A DNA stretch of 64,000 nucleotides from Sphagnum magellanicum (Eukaryota > Streptophyta > Sphagnopsida > Sphagnales > Sphagnaceae), in NCBI GenBank assembly GCA_021904315.1, contig CM038919.1, positions 21,865,666 through 21,929,665 of the forward strand, in the 5' to 3' direction. Positions 58,273 to 64,000 of this stretch are shown piece by piece. Both the position numbers and the translations under genes were made by a program. Numbering within the stretch: position 1 is the stretch's first letter; the number at the start of each line of letters is the position of its first letter. Under the pieces are notes generated by a model that was given only the letters and a program-made list of their open reading frames with translations, ran no database searches and was not told where the DNA came from.

Positions 58273-60184
58273 GTTTACTTTTTTGAAACACACCTCTTAT
58301 CATCACGGCCGACCGACCAATTGCAAGGGGTCGATTTTTGACATGGGTAAATATGGCCTACCTACTACAGGTGATTGGTTTCCGACATGAAGAGATTTTG
58401 ACATCTAGTTTGAGTTACCTTGACATCCTGTAAATTCTTCCTTTTTCTTATTCTTTTGTACATTTTCCAAATCTAGGGTGTGTTTATAAATAAAATTTTG
58501 CAGGGTTGCATCAGTTTTCTTCCTTTCCTAAGAACCTCTTCAAACTAGACTTCAGATCAGTCGCATGGTTTGTATGGTCTGGGAGTTTAATGTAATAGCT
58601 TGAAATTGAAAAGAAAAAAGACAATTTTGTCACTCTTTCTTCTCTCCTGATCACCAAAATGGGATGGTCCCAGCACAGCTAATTTCGTGACACTATGTCA
58701 TCATGCTTTGAAACAAATGCATTGATACACCTCATCTGAGCCTTTGGACCTATTTCTCATAACATTTCCACAACTGAGCTTGGACTATTTCACAAAAAAT
58801 GAAAAAATCGAGAACACAGTGAAAAAATTTCAAACAAAATCCCTCAAATATCAGCAGGCCAATCTAGTGAAGATCACATATGCAGGACAAAATTTCAAAA
58901 TAAAAAATTTGTGCATTGCTCCCAGAGAGTTCACAATCTCACTTGTGTTGAAAAATCATATTTCTCCTTGACTTCTTGCCTTTGTCCTTCCCAAAACATG
59001 CAGACTACTTAGACTGAAACAAAAAAATGCCCACTGGTTCCTTCACTTCCACTTTACACATTCCCATCCAAAAATTCTTACTCACATGCCTTCTTCCAGA
59101 AATTACCAATTTCTTTTTAAAAACGGCAGTCTTAATTAGATCAGAGCATTCAAGTAACTTTTGGCCATTCACAAGGTGCCACTTAATAATATGGAAATTA
59201 AACTAAATGTTGTATTGGGCAAGTCCATGAGTATCAGAGGAGAGGGAGCCTCAAATAAAACAGACGGTTCAACTAAAAGAACATACACAACAGCATTCAG
59301 TGTTACACTATAGTGATGTTTCATATGCCAATATAATGCTTGCTCATACTGGTGTTTCATTTGAAATGCCCGAACTCTTCTAGGTGCCCTCCATCTACAC
59401 TAAAATCATTGGAGTCGGTCTTTACTCTTTACCCTCTAAGTCTTAAATTCACACCCCTATTTTGAAGCATCAAATGGTAGTCGGGTAATTTGTGGCTAAT
59501 AAAAAAATGGCATCATACTAGAGGAGTGGTTAGAAGTAATTTGTCCTGCCGTCGGTTCTACCATTGGGCAAGACTTTCGAAGTAATTTCTACGACTGTCG
59601 GTTCCAGAAGACTTTTCCTAATGTCAGTTCCACCCACCCATTGTGTTTTTAATGAATTCTGCAATGCACCAACTTGGTGATGATGATCCATAGGTATTAG
59701 GAAGATGCAGTGAAAGTGACCATCCATCATGCACAGATATAGCCAAATCTGGCTATGAGAAAATCTTTAATCATCCTTTTATATTTTTTGCTACTTATTG
59801 AAAAATCAAATACATAAATCTGGTGGCCACGGTATTTTTATTTTTTTAAAAAAATTTAGGGGGAGTTTGTGGGCCCAGCTTTTCTTTTGTGGCAAAATTT
59901 GACATTGGTGCAATTTTTTTTCTTTCAAACTGGTGACAAATCACTAGCAATCCCATTGGCCTGGAAAAGAAAATCTTCAGGCCTACACATAACCAGAGTT
60001 TTTTAACCAGAGTTTTGTTTGGGGACGAATTTTGGCAACGTGGCATGGAAAAAACAGAAGGTCCTGAAGGTACAAAGGGTTTTTTGTATGGAAAAAATGG
60101 GCTCAAGTTGTCACATTATGAGGAAAATAAAATCTAAGGTCGCCATATTTAGAGAATAGCTTCCAACAAGTTGCCAAATTATAG
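58273..60184. other. Intergenic DNA, no gene
   Basis: 59533-59635 has two diverged units with 'gaagtaattt' and 'gtcggttc(t/c)a'. A T/A-rich run lies at about 59836-59862. Short open frames without domains. Confidence 0.45.
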
Positions 60185-60285
60185 GTGAAATCTTAAAGCT
60201 TTCTACTTCCTGTTCTGACCTCTAGTCAAATTTGGCTAAGTCCTCTTGTCATCAACCCACCTACTTCACGAATTTGAGGAAAAAC
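60185..60285 (-). repeat. Dispersed repeat with 'aagaggacttagccaaattt', copy 2
   Basis: Reverse complement of the repeat at 52768-52870. Confidence 0.75.
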
Positions 60286-60302
60286 AAAAAAAACAAAGAA
60301 AT

Positions 60303-60580
60303 AAACATTACACATAACCCTATTCTGCTGAACATTGAAAATAATGGTCCCTTCCTACCATTTCCATCGGTCCCTTGAAATTGTCCGAAACCAACAAAAC
60401 CCTATTACACATTTTATTATTAGTTCAGTCAAGATAAATAAGAAAAAAAATCACACCAACAAATCCAGCAATGTCATTGGCCATAACAGTTTTTCTTCAC
60501 ACATTCAACACTCTCCGTATATTAATACACTAATAATACTATTCCCTATAATCCTTGCCTGTGTACAGACAGGGTTAAAA
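60303..60580 (+). repeat. Dispersed repeat, copy B (without MITE)
   Basis: Same-strand match to 8842-9367. At 60517-60530 it shows the uninterrupted MITE target 'tatattaatacac'. It ends about 290 bp before the start codon of the membrane protein gene and may contribute to its promoter. Confidence 0.8.
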
Positions 60581-60868
60581 ACCCTGATTCTGGCGATGGA
60601 AATACTCAAAATTCATTTCACTGTCGGTTCTTTCATTTTTAATCTGGTTTTTCCGGCGAAATTTCGCCAGTTTGTTTGATAAAACGCTGGCACTTCCACC
60701 ATTGGCCAGTAGACTTTTTCGACCAGCATGGGGAAGCAAGTAGCGGGAAGGCTCCATTTCGAGGACTTGGTCATCCTGCACTGGGATTTGGAATTTCTTT
60801 GTGTTGTGTGTACCTACCACGCGGTAATGGTTCTTTCCGACTGAACAAGGTGCTTGCTTGCGTGGACA

Positions 60869-62039
60869 ATGGAACACCATGAGCTTCTGATTCACAATTT
60901 GCTACTCATTAAGGGTTTGGAAGCCAACAGAAGCAATTTGCTCAAAGTAGCATTGGAAGAATGGCAGAGCGAATCAGAGCTGTTCGGCAAGCGAGTTGAT
61001 AAAAAGCAGAAGGAGGTTCGTAACATTGTGAACGAGATTTATCAAGTGGTCGGGTTTTACAGTGCTTTCCAAGGCTTGCTTCTCACGGCCGTGGCACAAT
61101 CCAACTTGTTGCACTGCAACAATCTAGGTTTCCCGTTAGCGCTCTCTGCGTTGGCCACGTTTGTCGCTGTGGTTGGAATCGGGCAAAAGAGCCGGAACAT
61201 TCTACGGTTCAATAAACTCATCCAGTCAGAAGATCCTACAAGAAGGGTATGTCTCTGGCTGCAAAGCATAATATCTTTGTTTTACATTTTGCAGTATTGA
61301 ACTCCGTGATGTTTGTTGCAATGGGCTTTGAAGTTCAATCGCCTCTCTATTTCAGATGTCTGATGCAATCTGCTAGGGTCCTGATGCACCTCGCGCTCAA
61401 GGATAGATGTAGAATCGGTGGGTGAGATAATCCTGTATGACTTTATGAACTCGCCTTGTAAATAGTGGGAGTTTTACAAAGCGTAAGAACCCTCCTCGAA
61501 ATGTAATATACCCTTCCTATTGTGGAGGTAAATTACACCAGATAGACGTGCCTGTGTTTCACACTAAAATTCTTATCCAAGTTCTTAACGATGAATACAA
61601 TGATAATCTCTTTACAACATCGTTTGAATGGAAACAAAAGATAAGACTTAATTCAATGTGTTCAACATGGGAAATGATTTGACTTATAAGGAATTGCATT
61701 TAACACTAACTTGAATTAATGGAGATGTGAAATGTTTCAATTACATATCTTCTCATGTAGTGATGTACGCGTCACAAAGGTACATACCTATTCATGTATT
61801 GATGTTTTCAGGCATATGTTGAGCGGGTGAACCAACTCAAACGACTCGGAACAGCATTTGAGTTCAAAAATCCGTACTTGGAGCGAGATGTACAGAAGCC
61901 CCAGGAATCAAAGTATGCAGAGGTATACTCGTTATTGATTTCATATGAAGGCGGACTTGTTGCAACTTTGATTCTATTTGGTGGACTTTGTCTAGCTACT
62001 ATTCGCCAAATCTTATGCAACCCAAGTCACTGTCCTTAA
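60869..62039 (+). CDS. Uncharacterised plant membrane protein with three predicted helices, two exons
   Basis: Exons 60869-61246 and 61812-62039; intron opens GTATGT, closes TTTTCAG, phase 0; 201 residues. The N-terminal 50 residues are charged and probably helical (EEWQSESELFGKRVDKKQKE). Hydrophobic segments lie at about 59-78 (QVVGFYSAFQGLLLTAVAQS), 86-105 and 172-192 (EGGLVATLILFGGLCLATI). The end carries Cys in LCNPSHCP. I recognise no named family, though similar small proteins seem widespread in land plants. ATG 60869 is the first in-frame ATG; the frame is open slightly upstream without one. Codon use and splice continuity support a real gene. Function unknown. Confidence 0.8.
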
Positions 62040-62583
62040 TGATCTACATCAGCACCAATCTGGTAATATACCACCCTAATTTTCTCATTCAAGTTTCATG
62101 GCTGAATGAGGCTATGTATTGTGTACAGTATTGTAACAATAGGTGATGTGCATTTGGTTTGATTGACTTAGGACTTTAGTCACTTAAATGTCATCCTCAC
62201 TACATATCCTTAGGTCTACTATTTGCAACCCAAGGAGTTTTAGTTTGGCTGTTGGAAGCCAACTTTAAGATCTGAAAATCTATACTAGAACAATTGGTAG
62301 CACTTCACTCCATTAAATTGCATCCTACTAGAGGGACCAAGTTACTTTAAAACTACCTTGAGGGGGTTTGGCAGCTAAAGATTGTTCAATCCAGGAGGCC
62401 ATGTCCAACAGACAGTTGGGCAACAAATGGGTAGATTCAATATAACTTATGAGAATATTGAAACAATGTTTATGGAACTGAACTGCAAATGTCAATTGTT
62501 GTTTGAAATATGATGTTTAATTATTTTCATGTTTTTCTCATGATGAAGGTCAAATAGAAAGTTGCCAACTTTTCAAATACAAG
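62040..62583. other. Spacer between the two right-hand genes
   Basis: 544 bases, AT-rich, same-strand genes on both sides. It probably holds the 3' UTR of the first and the promoter or leader of the second gene. No poly(A) signal AATAAA was seen. Confidence 0.45.
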
Positions 62584-63180
62584 ATGGTTCGAACAATGAT
62601 TTTCAACCGCACAGGTGTTGAAAGTTGCATTCGGGTGAGAGAAGGTAATGGAGATGTAATAAACATGTGGTTTGAGATTCCACCAAAACAATTTGGAAGG
62701 GTTGTAATTGAACCCAATGCAACTTATCGAAGATTTAGGATCGCACCAAGCGATTTGGAGATGAATTCAGACTACTGCACTGATAACAAGATAGTGTATG
62801 TGAGGATGGACAGGTCTCAGAGATTGTTTTTGGACCCTGTACCTAGAACATCAACAATGGTGAAAAAAACAATCATCAATAGAACAACTCAAAGTGTTGT
62901 TCTTAAGGAGGTCATTGATGCAAAGGAAGGTGAACATGACATTGCTACTACAGAGTTAGAGCAGTTGGAATCAAGAAAAAGCCATATCTTGGAAATGGAC
63001 CCAGAAGGTGAACATCGGAAATATTTCATGAAACTAATCAATGACCCAAGAGAATGGGAGATCACTCAGCATCTCAAGACCTCAAAGAAGTCATTCGAGG
63101 TGGCATTTGATGCTACTGGCGATTTATCCTTTGCTCCTGTATCAAGCTTTTTGTTAGGCTCATTGCGAGGATTTGGATGA
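62584..63180 (+). CDS. Uncharacterised protein with two similar halves, single exon
   Basis: ATG to TGA without introns, 198 residues, no signal peptide, no membrane segment. It appears to be built from two related halves: MVRTMIFNRTG...CIRVREGNGD at 1-24 and MVKKTIINRTTQSVVLKEV with IDAKEGEHD from about 92. Each half opens with a strand-like M-V-(R/K)-x-x-I-x-N-R-T motif. The second half contains the acidic LEQLESRKSH and EMDPEGEHRKYF stretches. I do not know the family. A leader intron or a missing upstream exon cannot be excluded, since 'ttctcatgatgaag' upstream could be an acceptor. Confidence 0.75.
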   Translation: MVRTMIFNRTGVESCIRVREGNGDVINMWFEIPPKQFGRVVIEPNATYRRFRIAPSDLEMNSDYCTDNKIVYVRMDRSQRLFLDPVPRTSTMVKKTIINRTTQSVVLKEVIDAKEGEHDIATTELEQLESRKSHILEMDPEGEHRKYFMKLINDPREWEITQHLKTSKKSFEVAFDATGDLSFAPVSSFLLGSLRGFG

Positions 63181-64000
63181 GACTCCCTCCAAAACTTGTG
63201 TCTACTACTGAATGTTAACGGAATTAGTGTAAGGTTTTGGCAGCTCTAGTGTTCTTGAACCCTAAACCCTATTCCTACACGGTTAGATACAATGAAGTCA
63301 AAACTGGAAATCAAAGAAAGTGGTTTTTAAGTTGTTTTTAGGACTATTTCGTGTTATGATATCATGTTTTTATCCCTAGGTCATGATGTTTCATGGCTTC
63401 CTTTCCATTCTATGTAAGAACTTTTTTGGAACTTATGGATTTGTAGCATTAGTCTATGGGAGTTATATATCTTGTTGTTTTGTTTGTAGCCCCTTGGAAG
63501 TTGAGAGTTCCATATGCATTTATAAATTTTTCTTGCATCCAAGTTTTGGTTACCATAATCGATATTCCCTAATGTTTAAGCCAATTATGGACCCATGAAT
63601 GTTTTGGGTGAAAGGTCTATTTGGTGACCCATATCAAGTTAGCTTGGTGTATGTTCTACCATCACCAAGATCCAATGGTTCAGAGAGAACACTAAGACGT
63701 TATGTTCTTGTCAACTATCAATATTCATGAGCGATCTTAGCCATCTCCCTTACAAAATTGCCACTAGAATATTTTTTACTGATCAAACCATTTTCAAAAC
63801 AGGACTACTTACTAAATTACACAAAGATTCTGCAATGAATCTTCTAGGAGGTCACAACATCGAAAGCAAAGGCAGATTTTACTGCCCTAAATTCAACTGC
63901 TTTAAATTCAAGCTCAAGTCTAAGCTTGTCGGATTGACAAAAAAAATTAAATGTCCAAATTCTAATTAGGGAGGTAATACAACTAACCCACATGCCAGAA
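63181..64000. other. 3' flank, no gene seen
   Basis: Contains 'aaccctaaaccct' at 63259-63271. An 80-codon open frame near the right edge (from 63727) shows no family and is probably chance. Confidence 0.45.

Overview
This 64 kb window is nuclear DNA from a land plant. The genes are split by GT-AG introns. They include plant-specific families (a pro-pectin methylesterase with an N-terminal inhibitor domain, a 60S L18a-like membrane protein, an SRC2-type C2 protein, a PTC52/TIC55-type Rieske oxygenase). The intergenic DNA is long, AT-rich and crowded with decayed mobile elements. The amount and age of the decay point to a medium to large, repeat-rich genome, but I cannot assign a species or clade. 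Several gene models below come from reading splice sites and protein families by eye, not from long ORFs.

Layout. 1-10.4 kb: no gene; an unusually dense set of small tandem repeats (42-43, 56, 44, 42 and 116 bp units), foldback DNA, a MITE inserted in another dispersed repeat, and simple repeats. 10.4-14.1 kb (+): an apparently intact four-exon pectin methylesterase gene. 14.1-18.4 kb: AT-rich DNA holding a 183-bp hAT-like MITE with a near-perfect 8-bp target duplication. 18.4-19.8 kb (-): a three-exon L18a-like gene, intact, assembled from three exons of which the last is only 93 nt. 22.1-25.4 kb (-): a five-exon Rieske oxygenase gene of the PTC52 type that is a pseudogene (four in-frame TGA codons, two frameshifts, one lost splice acceptor). 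25.4-34.9 kb: a decayed hAT DNA transposon, degenerate repeats and a GC-rich block that may be a solo LTR. 35.0-37.0 kb (+): a 133-bp tandem duplication followed by an intact three-exon SRC2-like C2 gene. 38.3-38.7 kb (-): a histidine-rich candidate exon. 45.4-52.5 kb (+): an old, broken Ty3/Gypsy (probably chromovirus) element with both LTRs. 52.5-60.6 kb: more tandem arrays, a tandemly duplicated block with a TGACGTCA/TATA-like arrangement, and further copies of the dispersed repeats seen at 8-9 kb. 60.9-63.2 kb (+): two neighbouring intact genes of unknown function, a three-helix membrane protein and a protein made of two similar halves.

The genes do not form an obvious pathway. The pectin methylesterase acts in the cell wall, the C2 and L18a-like proteins are membrane-associated and stress-linked in other plants, and the Rieske oxygenase would have worked in the plastid. 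The most useful results are the two rescued gene structures (L18a-like; the PTC52-type pseudogene), the MITE with its empty-site alleles present in the same window, the hAT-like MITE family containing a minisatellite, the duplicated promoter-like block, and the two uncharacterised genes at the right end.
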